NCBI GenBank assembly: GCA_020161245.1
Contig: JAIUOK010000004.1
Location: forward strand, 1-64,000
From: Actinomycetota bacterium
Lineage (GTDB): Bacteria > Actinomycetota > Actinomycetes > S36-B12 > CAIYMF01
Reading direction: 5' to 3'
DNA length: 64,000 nucleotides
Below the pieces are notes generated by a model, which was given only the letters and a program-made list of their open reading frames with translations, was not told the origin of the DNA and did not search any database. Of this stretch, positions 52,610 through 61,877 are shown piece after piece. Position 1 is the stretch's first letter. Each line of letters opens with the position of its first letter. Position numbers and translations under genes: made by a program.

Positions 52610-53410
52610 TCAGCGGGCGGAGGGCCGGCCGGCCGCGGCCACGAGCTCGGCGACCGCGAGGGCCAGCTCGGCGATGCGCTCGTCCTCTGGGCCGTTACCG
52701 GGGCCCAGGTATTGGTCGCGGCGGATCTCCAGCATGAGCGACTCGACGCGGGTGTCGCGGCCGTAGTGGCGCAGCGGCACGTACGTGCCGCTGAAGGGCT
52801 GGTCGGTCGCGACGTCCCAGCCGCCGAACGCCGTGCGTGCGGCCTCGAGGAGGGCGGCCGACGTATGAGCAGCGTCCGTGCCGAGGCACACCGGCGGGCG
52901 CTCGTCGGCCGCATGGAGCTCGTACGGGAGGGCTGCGGCGGGATAGGAGTGGACGTCGAGGATCACCGCCCGGCCGCACGCCTCGAGCCGCGCGTCGACC
53001 AGGTCCGCGAGCGCGGCGGCGTACGGGTGGAAGTACTCGTCGAGCAGAGCCGCGCGGTACTCCGGCTCCGCCTCGCGCAGGGGCGTGCGCTGCGACGTGG
53101 AGGTGTAGACCGCACCCATCCCCACGGCCTCCATCTCCTCGGCGGCGGGGTCGGTGAAGCGCTCGGGGTCGACGACGAGCCGCGACGCCCGGTTGACGAA
53201 GGCCCAGGGGCGCGGCGACGACGCGTCGGCGGCGAGCAGCGCCACGAGGTCCGTGCACGCGTCGGTCATCGCGGCCAGCTCGTCGCGCAGGGCGGCGTCG
53301 TCGAGCAGGATCCGGGCGCGCACGTCGTCGGGGATCCACGTCGACGAGTGCGGCACATGCAGGACCACGGGCGAGGCTGCGTCGCCCGGCACGATCTCGT
53401 AGGCCGGCAC
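52610..53410 (-). CDS. N-formylglutamate amidohydrolase-like enzyme
   Basis: A 266-residue protein of the N-formylglutamate amidohydrolase family. Its start VVLHVPHSSTWIPDDVR, the middle LTDPAAEEMEAVGMGAVYT-type block (PERFTDPAAEEMEAVG), LDEYFHPYAAAL and VILDVHSYPAAALPYE with a conserved DxHS are typical. It should cleave N-formyl- or related N-acyl-glutamate, a step of histidine breakdown, but no hut genes are near, so another amide may be the substrate. It follows the hydrolase gene by 19 bp on the same strand. Confidence 0.82.
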   Translation of the reverse strand: MPAYEIVPGDAASPVVLHVPHSSTWIPDDVRARILLDDAALRDELAAMTDACTDLVALLAADASSPRPWAFVNRASRLVVDPERFTDPAAEEMEAVGMGAVYTSTSQRTPLREAEPEYRAALLDEYFHPYAAALADLVDARLEACGRAVILDVHSYPAAALPYELHAADERPPVCLGTDAAHTSAALLEAARTAFGGWDVATDQPFSGTYVPLRHYGRDTRVESLMLEIRRDQYLGPGNGPEDERIAELALAVAELVAAAGRPSAR

Positions 53411-53429
53411 CCTGCGACCCTAGGCGACG

Positions 53430-54269
53430 TCAAGCGACGAGGAAGTCCAGGACCAGCCGGTTGAACGCGTCGGCGTGCTCGATCTGCGTCCAGTGCCCGC
53501 AGCGGCCGAACACGTGGAGGCGGACGTCCGGGAGCGTGCGCAGCAGGTGCAGCGCGTTCTCCAGCGGGATGACCCGGTCGTCGCGGCCGTGCACCACCAG
53601 AGTGCGGTGCGGCAGGGCGGCGATGACGTCGTCGGGCGTCACCATCGCGTCCACCCACCGCTGACGGGGGGCGGGGAACATCGCCTCGAACGACTCCTGG
53701 AAGCCCGGCTGGACGCTGGCCCGGTAGCGCACCTCGGCGAGCTCGTCGGTGACCAGCTCCCGAGACCACGCGAAGTAGTCCATGATCCGGCGCATGTTCT
53801 CCGGCGACGGCTGGTAGCCCCAGACTGCGTCGAGGCCCTCGGTGATCTCGAACGGCACACCCACGCTGCCCATGAGGACGAGCCGGTCGACGCGGTCGGG
53901 GTGGCGGGCTGCGAGGCTGAGAGCCAGAGCGCCGCCGAAGCTGTTGCCTACGAGCGAGGCCCGGTCGATGCCGAGCTCGTCGAGGACGCCCACCGCCTGG
54001 TCGACCCACCGCTGCATCGAGTACTCGATGCCCTCGGGCCGCTCGGTGAAGCCGAAGCCGACGAGGTCGGGCGCGACGACCCGCATCCGCTGCGCCAACG
54101 CCGGGATGGTCAGCCGCCAGTTGGCGTACGCCGTGACGCCGGGGCCGGATCCGTGCAGCAGCATGACGGGCGGCGCTGCCTCGTCGCCCGCGACGAGGCA
54201 GTTGGTGCGGATGCCGTCGGCATCGACGTCGATGCCGAGCTCGGGGCGGTCGCTCGTGGCAGCGGTCAT
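53430..54269 (-). CDS. Alpha/beta hydrolase of the meta-cleavage product hydrolase type (DmpD/MhpC-like)
   Basis: A 279-residue C-C bond hydrolase family member. LLHGSGPGVTAYANWRLTIP is the near-signature start of 2-hydroxymuconic semialdehyde hydrolases. The triad is Ser110 in GNSFGG, Asp230 in HGRDDRVIP and His259 in GRCGHWTQIE. No ring-cleaving dioxygenase or other aromatic pathway gene is in the window, so it is an orphan here; other esters remain possible. The ATG at 54269 begins a normal N-terminus. Confidence 0.85.
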   Translation of the reverse strand: MTAATSDRPELGIDVDADGIRTNCLVAGDEAAPPVMLLHGSGPGVTAYANWRLTIPALAQRMRVVAPDLVGFGFTERPEGIEYSMQRWVDQAVGVLDELGIDRASLVGNSFGGALALSLAARHPDRVDRLVLMGSVGVPFEITEGLDAVWGYQPSPENMRRIMDYFAWSRELVTDELAEVRYRASVQPGFQESFEAMFPAPRQRWVDAMVTPDDVIAALPHRTLVVHGRDDRVIPLENALHLLRTLPDVRLHVFGRCGHWTQIEHADAFNRLVLDFLVA

Positions 54270-54336
54270 ACCGGCAGCGTGCCGGGCCTCGCGTCGCGGG
54301 CGCGAGGCACGTCCCTCGGGACGGAACGCCGCGCGC

Positions 54337-55398
54337 CTACCGCCTCCGGGCGGCCAGGATCCGCGCGCGGTTCTCGCGCACCTCGTCCGGGATCGTCCAG
54401 TACGTGCCGATCAGAGCCTCGTACTCGGCCGGCTCGAACTCCGCGAGCCCGCCGCCCGGCGACGCCGTCAGCTCTCCGACGACGAGCCGGTCGCCCGGGT
54501 CGTAGAGATCGACCCGGACGTAGTCGAGCCCCTCGCCGAGCGTCTCCGCCATCGCGATGGCATCGCTGAGCGACGTGGGAGGAGGCGGCGGCTCGGGCAT
54601 CTCGCCGAAGTGCGAGGCCACGGGCAGCTGCTCCCAGTCGGGGGTCATCAGGGCGAGACGTTCGCCCGAGAAGCGTTCGGCGATCACGGCGATGTGGGAC
54701 ACGCGGCCGTCGAAGACGAGGAACTTGTAGTCGGGAGCCACGGTCGTCCGGCTGGGATCGAGCATGAGCTCCTCGGCCAGGATCCGGCGGGGCACCTGGC
54801 TGTAGGCCCATTCGGGGAGCCGGTGCGGTCCGTGCTCGTAGGACAGCGTCAGCCAGTAGGCGAGCAGAGCCGTCGCCCGGTCGACGTCGCAGTCGTCGGG
54901 GTGCACGAGGTGGCGGGTCCAGAGGGCGGTGCTGGCGACGGCGGGCAGGTGACGGCCGCGCGGGGCGCCGTCCCAGCGCACGATCACGCCGCCCGACCCG
55001 TGGGCGGCCTTGATGGCCATGCCCTCCGGGAGCGATCCCCAGTCGATGTCCTCGGCGCGGTCCCAGACCCCGTAGAGCTCGGGCAGGTGCCGCTCGCCGA
55101 CGCGGTCCGCGACGTAGTCGCGCATGGCCACCTTGTCGGCGAAGGTGACGAGGAAAGGCCGCCGGTCCCAGGCGAGGCGGTAGCGGATCTTGTCGCGGTA
55201 GGTCTGCGGGTCGTCGCCCGCGAGCCGCTCGAGGGTGCGGTAGGCGCGCGACTTCGGCCACAGCCCGCGGGGGGCGTCGACGGCCGCGTGCAGGGCGGTG
55301 CGCACAGGCCTCGGGAGCCGGTCGCGCAGGCCGGCGAGGGGGCGGTCGCCCTCCCCGCCCCGCGTCTGCTCCGCCCCCCGGGCGGTCTCCTCGGCCAT
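54337..55398 (-). CDS. TupA-like ATP-grasp protein (second of a tandem pair)
   Basis: A 353-residue protein resembling ATP-grasp TupA-like ligases: DKIRYRLAWDRRPFLVTFADKVAMRDYV, seen here as DKVAMRDYVADRVG, then MAIKAAHGSGGVIVRWD (nucleotide-binding Lys and Gly-rich loop, near 125), ILAEELM, DYKFLVFDGRVSHI, and LDYVRVDLYDPGDRLVVGELTASPGGG near 305 (metal site). It aligns along its length with the upstream gene, so the two are paralogues. ATG 55398 overlaps that gene's stop (TGATG). Family members act in teichuronopeptide or polysaccharide modification; the substrate here is unknown. Confidence 0.82.
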   Translation of the reverse strand: MAEETARGAEQTRGGEGDRPLAGLRDRLPRPVRTALHAAVDAPRGLWPKSRAYRTLERLAGDDPQTYRDKIRYRLAWDRRPFLVTFADKVAMRDYVADRVGERHLPELYGVWDRAEDIDWGSLPEGMAIKAAHGSGGVIVRWDGAPRGRHLPAVASTALWTRHLVHPDDCDVDRATALLAYWLTLSYEHGPHRLPEWAYSQVPRRILAEELMLDPSRTTVAPDYKFLVFDGRVSHIAVIAERFSGERLALMTPDWEQLPVASHFGEMPEPPPPPTSLSDAIAMAETLGEGLDYVRVDLYDPGDRLVVGELTASPGGGLAEFEPAEYEALIGTYWTIPDEVRENRARILAARRR

Positions 55399-56420
55399 CA
55401 GCCCTCCCCTCCCGCGTGCGCCGCGACGGCAGCAGCCTCGACGACCTCGGGCGCGAGCGTCCAGCGGCGGCCCTGCTCGAGCTCGAAGGACGGCGGCTCG
55501 AAGCGCTTCGCCCCGCCGGCCGGGTACACCGTCAGCTCGCCCACGACGATCCGGTCGCCGAGGTCGTAGATGTCGACGCGGACGTAGTCGAGACCGCGGC
55601 CGAGCTCCTCCGCCACGGCGTACGCCTCGTCCATGAGCCCAGGCCGCTCGGGGGGCCGGTCCGGCAGCGGCACGTCCGGGTACGGGGTGTCCCGCATCGT
55701 CCAGTCGCGGGTCATCATCGCCGCGCGCCGGTCGACGAATCGGCCCTCGACGACGCACGTGTGCGACGCAACGCCGTCGAACACGTCGATCTTGAGGTCG
55801 CGCGCGACGAGGCCGTCGCGGCCCAGCACCTCCTCGGCCATCACCCGGTGCGGCACATCGCGGTAGGCCCACTCCGGCAGGCGGTGCGGGCCGTGCTCGT
55901 AGGACTGCCCCAGCCACAGACGCAGCAGGGCCCGGGCCCGGTCGGCGTCGAAGTCGTCGGGGTGCACCTGGTGCCGCGACCACAGCGGGCCCTCGGCCGG
56001 GCCGGGCAGCCGGGTGCCGCGCGGCGCTCCGGACCACCGCACGATCACGCCGCCCGAGCCGTGCGTGGCCTTGATCGCGGCGTCGGTCGGCAGCTCGTCG
56101 AAGGGCACCGCCGCGGCGTCGTCCCAGAGGCCGAGCTGCGCCGGCAGGTACTGGTGGCCGACCCGTGCTGCGACGTAGTCGCGGGAGGCTGCCTTGTCGA
56201 CCAGCGTGGTGAGCAGCGGGCGCCGGTCCCACGCCATGCGGAACAGCACCTTGTCGTGGAAGCCCTCCGGCCGGGCAGGGGCCCGGCGCTGCAGGGTGCG
56301 GTAGGCGCGGTCGAGCGGCCAGAGCCCCTCGCGGAAGTCGACGGCGTTGCGCAGCGGGGCCCGCACCTGCCGGGGCAGGCGCGAGCGCAGCCCAGCAAGC
56401 CGCGGCGCGCTTTGAGACAC
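55398..56420 (-). CDS. TupA-like ATP-grasp protein (first of a tandem pair)
   Basis: A 340-residue paralogue of the next gene. Shared blocks include DKVLFRMAWDRRPLLTTLVDK, DYVAARVGHQYLPAQLGLWD, AAIKATHGSGGVIVRWSGAPRG, SYEHGPHRLPEWAYRDVPHR and LDYVRVDIYDLGDRIVVGEL. All ATP-grasp landmarks are present. GTG 56420 (VSQSAPRL) is the only convincing start, with GGGGGCAGG just before it. It opens a two-gene unit and is divergent from the AlkZ-like gene with only 25 bp between. Confidence 0.82.
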   Translation of the reverse strand: MSQSAPRLAGLRSRLPRQVRAPLRNAVDFREGLWPLDRAYRTLQRRAPARPEGFHDKVLFRMAWDRRPLLTTLVDKAASRDYVAARVGHQYLPAQLGLWDDAAAVPFDELPTDAAIKATHGSGGVIVRWSGAPRGTRLPGPAEGPLWSRHQVHPDDFDADRARALLRLWLGQSYEHGPHRLPEWAYRDVPHRVMAEEVLGRDGLVARDLKIDVFDGVASHTCVVEGRFVDRRAAMMTRDWTMRDTPYPDVPLPDRPPERPGLMDEAYAVAEELGRGLDYVRVDIYDLGDRIVVGELTVYPAGGAKRFEPPSFELEQGRRWTLAPEVVEAAAVAAHAGGEG

Positions 56421-56445
56421 CCTGCCCCCACCGACCTCGACACCT

Positions 56446-57561
56446 GTGATGCGGACGGTACCGGTCGCGCCGGGCGAGGGCCCGTCGCGGTCGCCCGAGC
56501 GGACGCTGTGGTTCGATCGCGACGTGCCCCTCGATGCCGCGATCGCGCGCGAGCGGCTGTCGGCGCAGCTGCTGACGGCCCGCGACGCCGACGGCCCGGT
56601 GGCCGTGGTCGAGCGGATCACGGCCGTCCAGGCGCAGGACCCTGTGGGCTTCCGGCTCGCGGTCCGGGCGCGGTCGACGACCGCGTCGTCGGCGGAGGTC
56701 GACCGGTGCCTGACCGACGACCGCTCGCTCGTCGTCGACTGGCTGTGCCGCGGCACGCTGCACCTCGTGCGCAGCGAGGACCGCGCTTGGCTGCACGCCC
56801 TCACCACGCCGCCCCTGCTCACGAGCAACCGCCGCCGGCTCGAGCAGGAAGGTGTCGACCCGGCCATGGCCGAGCGAGGCGTCGCCACGGTCTCCCGCGA
56901 GCTCGTGACGCAGGGACCGCGCACGCGGGCGCAGCTGCGCGAGGCGCTCGACTCGGCCGGCGTGCGCACGCAGGGGCAGGCGCTCGTGCACATCCTCGGC
57001 GCCGCGTCCTTCGCCGGGCTGTGCCTGCGCGGCCCGATGGTCGACGGCGAGCAGGCGTTCGTCGACCCGCGCGACTGGCTCGGCGAGCAGCGGCCGGTCG
57101 ACCGCGACGCCGCTCTGGCCGAGCTCGCGCGCCGCTACCTCGCGGGGCACGGCCCCGCGTCCGACCGGGACCTCGCCGCATGGTCGGGGCTGGGACTGCG
57201 CGACGTCCGCGCAGGACTGCGCTCGGTGGGCGGGCTCGTCGAGCTCGGGGGCGGCCTCGTCGCCCTCCGGGCGCCGCAGGCATCGGAGCTGCCGTCGCCG
57301 GTCCTGCTCGGTCCGTTCGACCCGGTGCTGCACGGGTGGGCATCGCGCGACTGGGTCGTCGGCCCCGACGAGGCCGGCGTCGTCACCAGCAACGGGCTGT
57401 TCCGGCCCACCGCCCTGGTCCACGGCGCGGTCGTCGCGACGTGGCGGCGGCCCGGCGGCGTGGTGGAGCTGATGCCGCGCGACGGCGCGACCATCGGCCG
57501 CGACGACCAGCGCGCGCTCGACGTCGACCGTGCCGCCGTCGAGGCGTGGCTGGCGGGCTGA
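56446..57561 (+). CDS. AlkZ-like winged-helix protein (HTH_42)
   Basis: A 371-residue protein of the winged-helix family that includes AlkZ DNA glycosylases. The Q-x-Q motif AVQAQDP with Gln62 and Gln64 is intact, and WLCRGTLHLV, RRYLAGHGPASDRDLAAWSGL, LLGPFDPVLHGW and the C-terminal GVVELMPRD fit the family, as does the length. It may excise alkylated or cross-linked bases, but many relatives are untested. The start is uncertain: GTG 56446, ATG 56449, or GTG 56524 nearer the first conserved helix. It converges on the MFS gene. Confidence 0.82.
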   Translation: MMRTVPVAPGEGPSRSPERTLWFDRDVPLDAAIARERLSAQLLTARDADGPVAVVERITAVQAQDPVGFRLAVRARSTTASSAEVDRCLTDDRSLVVDWLCRGTLHLVRSEDRAWLHALTTPPLLTSNRRRLEQEGVDPAMAERGVATVSRELVTQGPRTRAQLREALDSAGVRTQGQALVHILGAASFAGLCLRGPMVDGEQAFVDPRDWLGEQRPVDRDAALAELARRYLAGHGPASDRDLAAWSGLGLRDVRAGLRSVGGLVELGGGLVALRAPQASELPSPVLLGPFDPVLHGWASRDWVVGPDEAGVVTSNGLFRPTALVHGAVVATWRRPGGVVELMPRDGATIGRDDQRALDVDRAAVEAWLAG

Positions 57562-57567
57562 GCGGGA

Positions 57568-58842
57568 TCAGCCGCCGTCCTCGAGGCGGCGCAGGTCGTC
57601 CACCAGGCGCCGCGCCGGCCAGCGCAGGAACGCGATGCTGACGACCACGAGCCCCACGACCGCCATGAACGTGACGGAGAAGGCGGGCGACGTGCGGTCG
57701 GCCACCCAGCCGGACACGAGGTAGCCGAGCGCCGTGAACGCCGCGAAGCCCGCGCTCGCGATGCCGACGACGCGGCCGCGGTTGTCGTTGGGGGTGAGCA
57801 GCGTCGTGAACGACATGACGGGCACGAGGAACGCCTGCGCCATGCCCGACAGGAACCACAGCACGATGAGCACGACGATCGGCGGCTCGATGCCGGTGAG
57901 CAGCAGCGGCAGGCACACGCCGATGGCGAGCGGCAGCACCAGGTCGAGCTGGTCGGCCGGCCGGCGCCGGCCGACCAGGATGGAGCCGAGTGCAGCGCCG
58001 GTGATGACGGCGGCCATGAGGACGCCGCCGAACGCATCGAGCTCGTCGTTGCTGCGCACGTACGCCAGGGCCACGGCCTCGGGCGCGACGAGGGAGGCGG
58101 CCATCCCCCATCCGAGCAGGACCAGCGCGCGTCTCGACACGTCGCCCATGAGCATCGTGAAGCCGTCGCGCAGGTCGGCGAGCAGCTCGCCCACCGACGA
58201 GGTGCCCTCCAGCGACGCCGGCCTGCTGCGCATGAACGCGGCGATGATCGCGTAGGAGACGATGAACGACAGGGCGTTGACGAACAGCGCGACGCGGGGG
58301 CTGGTCAGCTGCACGATCAGGCCGCCTGCGACCAGGCCGATCGCCTGGTTGGCCAGGTGCAGCGAGCGGGTGAGGCCCGTGCCGGCGGTCACGAGGCCGG
58401 GCGTCGGCAGGATGTCCGGGATGGAGGCCGCGCGCGCCGACTCGAACAGCGGAGTGAACAGCTCGGCGACGAACAGCAGCGCGAAGAGCAGCCAGAGCGG
58501 GGCGTCGGGGCCGGCGGCGAGCGCGAGCGCGCCGACAGCCGCGGCCCGGGCCACGTCGGCGAGGAGCATGAGCGACTTGCGGCTGAACCGGTCGGCCAGC
58601 GGCCCGAGGAGTGCCGCACCCAGGAAGGTCGGCACGAACGAGACGGCGAACGTGGCAGCGGCGAGCAGGGCCGAGCCCGTATCGGCCAGGACGAGCAGCG
58701 CCAGAGCGACCCTCGCGACCTGGTCGCCGGCCTCGCTCGCGATCTGCGCGCCCACCAGGGCGCGGAACTCGCCGACCCGCAGAGCATCCAGGACCCCGGC
58801 GCGCTGAGGTCCTCGGACCTTGCTCGCGTCGGAGCCGCTCAC
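57568..58842 (-). CDS. MFS transporter, probable drug/efflux type
   Basis: A 424-residue membrane protein with about 12 spans. The first loop has LGPLADRFSRKSLML, the usual MFS motif A form of G-x-L-x-D-R-x-x-R-R, and similar layout occurs in efflux transporters of the EntS/MefA type (FRALVGAQIASEAGDQVARVALALLVL). No substrate can be named. GTG 58842 overlaps the glnE stop by 4 bp (GTGA), so it may be read with glnE. Confidence 0.85.
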   Translation of the reverse strand: MSGSDASKVRGPQRAGVLDALRVGEFRALVGAQIASEAGDQVARVALALLVLADTGSALLAAATFAVSFVPTFLGAALLGPLADRFSRKSLMLLADVARAAAVGALALAAGPDAPLWLLFALLFVAELFTPLFESARAASIPDILPTPGLVTAGTGLTRSLHLANQAIGLVAGGLIVQLTSPRVALFVNALSFIVSYAIIAAFMRSRPASLEGTSSVGELLADLRDGFTMLMGDVSRRALVLLGWGMAASLVAPEAVALAYVRSNDELDAFGGVLMAAVITGAALGSILVGRRRPADQLDLVLPLAIGVCLPLLLTGIEPPIVVLIVLWFLSGMAQAFLVPVMSFTTLLTPNDNRGRVVGIASAGFAAFTALGYLVSGWVADRTSPAFSVTFMAVVGLVVVSIAFLRWPARRLVDDLRRLEDGG

Positions 58843-61800
58843 GCGTAGAACACCCTCTCCACAACCCCCCGTGCACGACGCGTGATCCGCCGGTAGTCGT
58901 CCAGCAGCGCGCCGCTCTCGCCGGGAGGGTATCCGAGCACCTGGCTGACGGCCGCGAGGTCGCGCGCATCCGTCGGCACCATGTCACTCGCTCGGCCCCG
59001 CACGAGCATGACGGCGTCGCGCACGCGCGTCGCGATGCGCCAGGCGGCCGCGAGGTTCTCGCCGTCCTCCGCATCGAGCAGGCCGGCGTCGACGGCCGCT
59101 GACAGGGCCGGCACCGTGCGCGCCGTCCGCAGACCGGGCACCGCGTGCGCGTGCTGCAGCGTCAGCAGCTGTGCGACCCATTCGACGTCGGACAGCCCGC
59201 CCCTGCCCAGCTTGGTGTGCAGACCGGGGTCGGCTCCTCGGGGCAGCCGCTCGGACTCCATGCGGGCCTTGAGCCGGCGGATCTCACGCACCTGCGCGTC
59301 GTCGAGGCCGCCCTCCGGGTAGCGGAGCGGATCGATGAGCGCGACGAACCGGGCGCCGAGCTCGAGGTCGCCCGCGACGGGCTCGGCGCGCAGCAGCGCC
59401 TGCGCCTCCCACGTCGACATCCACTTCTCGTAGTACGCGGCGTACGACGCCAGGGTGCGCACGAGCGGGCCGTTCCGCCCCTCGGGCCGCAGGTCGGCGT
59501 CGATCTCGAGCGCCGGGTCCGGTGTGGGGATCATGAGCAGACGGCGCAGCTCGGACGCCACGGCGAGGGCCGCGTCGTGCGCCGCCTTGTCGTCGGCCCC
59601 CGGGAGGGGGTCGTGCACGAACATCACATCGGCGTCGCTGGCGAAGCCGAGCTCTCCCCCGCCGAAGCGGCCCATCGCGACGACGAGGAAACGGGTGGGC
59701 ATGGGCGCACCGCGCTCGGCCTCGACGGCGCGCACGGCGATCTCGAGCGCGCCCGTGATGGTCGCCCCGGCGATGTCGGACAGCGCGACGCCGGCGTCGT
59801 CGACCTCGGCCACGCCGAGCAGCTCGGCGACAGAGGTGCGGAAGAGCTCGCGGCGCCGCAGGGCGCGGACCGACGCGACCGCGGTCTCGGGGTCGTCGTT
59901 GCGACGCGCCGCTGACAGCGCCTCGACGTCGAGGGCGACCCGGCCGCGCGGCTCGAGCTCGTCGTCGTCGGCCAGCATCTGCACCGCCTCGGGCGCCCGC
60001 AGCAGCAGGTCGGAGGCGTAGCGGCTCGAGGCCAGGACGGTGGCCAGCCGCTGCGCCGCCAGGGACTCGTCGCGCAGCAGCCGCAGGTACCACGGCGTGG
60101 AGCCCAGCGAGTCGCTCATGCGGCGGAAGGCGAGCAGCCCCGCATCGGGATCGGGCGCGTCGGCGAACCAGCCGAGCATCACCGGGAGCAGCGTCCGCTG
60201 GATGGCCGCCCGACGGGTCACGCCGGACGTGAGCGCCTCGAGATGGCGCAGCGCAGCCTCGGGGTCGGCGAAGCCGAGCGCCTCGAGCCTGGCCCGCGCG
60301 GCCTCGGGGGTCAGCCGCGCCTCGCCCGCGTCGAGCCGCGCCACCGCGTTGAGCAGCGGCCGGTAGAACAGCTTCTCGTGCAGGCGCCGCACCTCGCGGC
60401 GGTGGCGCTTCCACGTCTCCATGAGCTCGTGCACCGGGTCGCTGCGCATGCCCATCGATCGCGCGATGCGGCGCAGGTCGACCTCGTCGTCGGGCACGAC
60501 GTGGGTGCGTCGCAGCCGGTGCAGCTGGATGCGGTGCTCGAAGGTGCGCAGGAACGCGTACGACTGCGCCAGAGCAGCGGCGTCCTCGCGGCCGACGTAG
60601 CCCCACACCGCCAGCGACTCCAGGGCCGGGATCGTCGTGGCGCTGTGCAGCATGACGTCGCTGCGCCCGTGCACGAGCTGCAGGAGCTGCACCGAGAACT
60701 CGACGTCGCGCAGCCCGCCGGTGCCGAGCTTGAGCTGGCGGTCGGCGTCCTTCGCGGGCACGTTCTGCTCGACCCGGCGCCGCATGGCCTGCACGTCCTC
60801 GACGAAGCTCGGGCGGCTGGCCGCTCCCCACACCAGCGGGGTGACGAGGTCGACGAACCGCTGCCCGAGCTCGAGATCGCCGGCGGCCGGCCGCGCCTTG
60901 AGCAGCGCCTGGAACTCCCACGTCGACGCCCAGCGCCGGTAGTACCCGTCGTAGGAGGCGAGGGTCCGGACGAGCGCGCCCGACTTCCCCTCCGGCCTCA
61001 GGTTGGGGTCGACCTCCCAGATGGTCCCCTCGGGGGTCGGGGCGTTGGCGGCGCGCATGAGCGCCTGCGCCAGCCGCGTTCCGGCGCGCAGCGCGTCGCT
61101 CTCGTCGACGCCGTCGCGCGGCTCGACCACGAACACGACGTCGACGTCGGAGATGTAGTTGAGCTCGCGGCCGCCGCACTTGCCGAGCGCGACGACGGCG
61201 ATGTCGCAGAGGTCGGCGTCCGCGCGGTGCTCGGCACGGGCGATCGCGAGCGCCGCCTCGAGCACGGCGTCGGCGAGCTCGGACAGCGCGGCCGAGACGT
61301 CGACGAACGGGCGCCCGTCGGCGACGTCGGCGGCCGCGATCGCCAGCAGCCTGCGCCGGTACGCGGCGCGCAGCCGCTCGAGTGCTGCGGTGCCGGCGTC
61401 CTCGGCGACGGGACGCGACGTGCGGGGCTGCGCCCCGACCGCGGCGAGCAGCTCGTCGCGCACCGCCGCCGCATCCACGAACGGCGCGGCGTCCTCGTCG
61501 CGCGGGCCGAGCACCACCCAGTCCTCCGGGTGGCGCACGAGATGGTCGCCGAGCGCGGCGGACGTGCCGAGCACCGCGAGCACCCGGCCGCGCACGGCCT
61601 CGTCGTCGTCCACCGCGGCGACGAGCGCGCGCGACGCGTCGGACGCCGTCTCGGCGATCCGCGAGAGCGACGCCAGCGCGAGGTCGGGGTCGGGCGCCAG
61701 ACCGAGGTCCTCGACCGCGTCCTGGCCGAGGCCCACGAGGCCGGGGTCGCTGAGCAGCCGGACGCCGCGTGCGGCGTCGACGAAGCCGAGCCGCGCCAGC

Positions 61801-61850
61801 CGTCCCTGGAGGCTGCCGGCACGCGCGTCCGGCGCGCCGTCGCCGGTCAT
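58839..61850 (-). CDS. glnE: Bifunctional glutamine synthetase adenylyltransferase/deadenylylase GlnE
   Basis: A 1003-residue two-domain enzyme that adds and removes AMP on glutamine synthetase in response to PII. Both nucleotidyltransferase halves are intact: GGRELNYISDVDVVFV near 210 in the first and GGELGFASDADVMFVHDPL near 735 in the second. Each is followed by LRPEGKSGALVRTL or LRPEGRNGPLVRTL and a WEFQALLKARP or WEAQALLRAEP block. Linked GlnD_UR_UTase helices separate them. Length matches actinobacterial GlnE. ATG 61850 lies 27 bp after the amidotransferase stop. Confidence 0.97.
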   Translation of the reverse strand: MTGDGAPDARAGSLQGRLARLGFVDAARGVRLLSDPGLVGLGQDAVEDLGLAPDPDLALASLSRIAETASDASRALVAAVDDDEAVRGRVLAVLGTSAALGDHLVRHPEDWVVLGPRDEDAAPFVDAAAVRDELLAAVGAQPRTSRPVAEDAGTAALERLRAAYRRRLLAIAAADVADGRPFVDVSAALSELADAVLEAALAIARAEHRADADLCDIAVVALGKCGGRELNYISDVDVVFVVEPRDGVDESDALRAGTRLAQALMRAANAPTPEGTIWEVDPNLRPEGKSGALVRTLASYDGYYRRWASTWEFQALLKARPAAGDLELGQRFVDLVTPLVWGAASRPSFVEDVQAMRRRVEQNVPAKDADRQLKLGTGGLRDVEFSVQLLQLVHGRSDVMLHSATTIPALESLAVWGYVGREDAAALAQSYAFLRTFEHRIQLHRLRRTHVVPDDEVDLRRIARSMGMRSDPVHELMETWKRHRREVRRLHEKLFYRPLLNAVARLDAGEARLTPEAARARLEALGFADPEAALRHLEALTSGVTRRAAIQRTLLPVMLGWFADAPDPDAGLLAFRRMSDSLGSTPWYLRLLRDESLAAQRLATVLASSRYASDLLLRAPEAVQMLADDDELEPRGRVALDVEALSAARRNDDPETAVASVRALRRRELFRTSVAELLGVAEVDDAGVALSDIAGATITGALEIAVRAVEAERGAPMPTRFLVVAMGRFGGGELGFASDADVMFVHDPLPGADDKAAHDAALAVASELRRLLMIPTPDPALEIDADLRPEGRNGPLVRTLASYAAYYEKWMSTWEAQALLRAEPVAGDLELGARFVALIDPLRYPEGGLDDAQVREIRRLKARMESERLPRGADPGLHTKLGRGGLSDVEWVAQLLTLQHAHAVPGLRTARTVPALSAAVDAGLLDAEDGENLAAAWRIATRVRDAVMLVRGRASDMVPTDARDLAAVSQVLGYPPGESGALLDDYRRITRRARGVVERVFYA

Positions 61851-61877
61851 CGCTCGCTCATGACATGCACCGACGTG

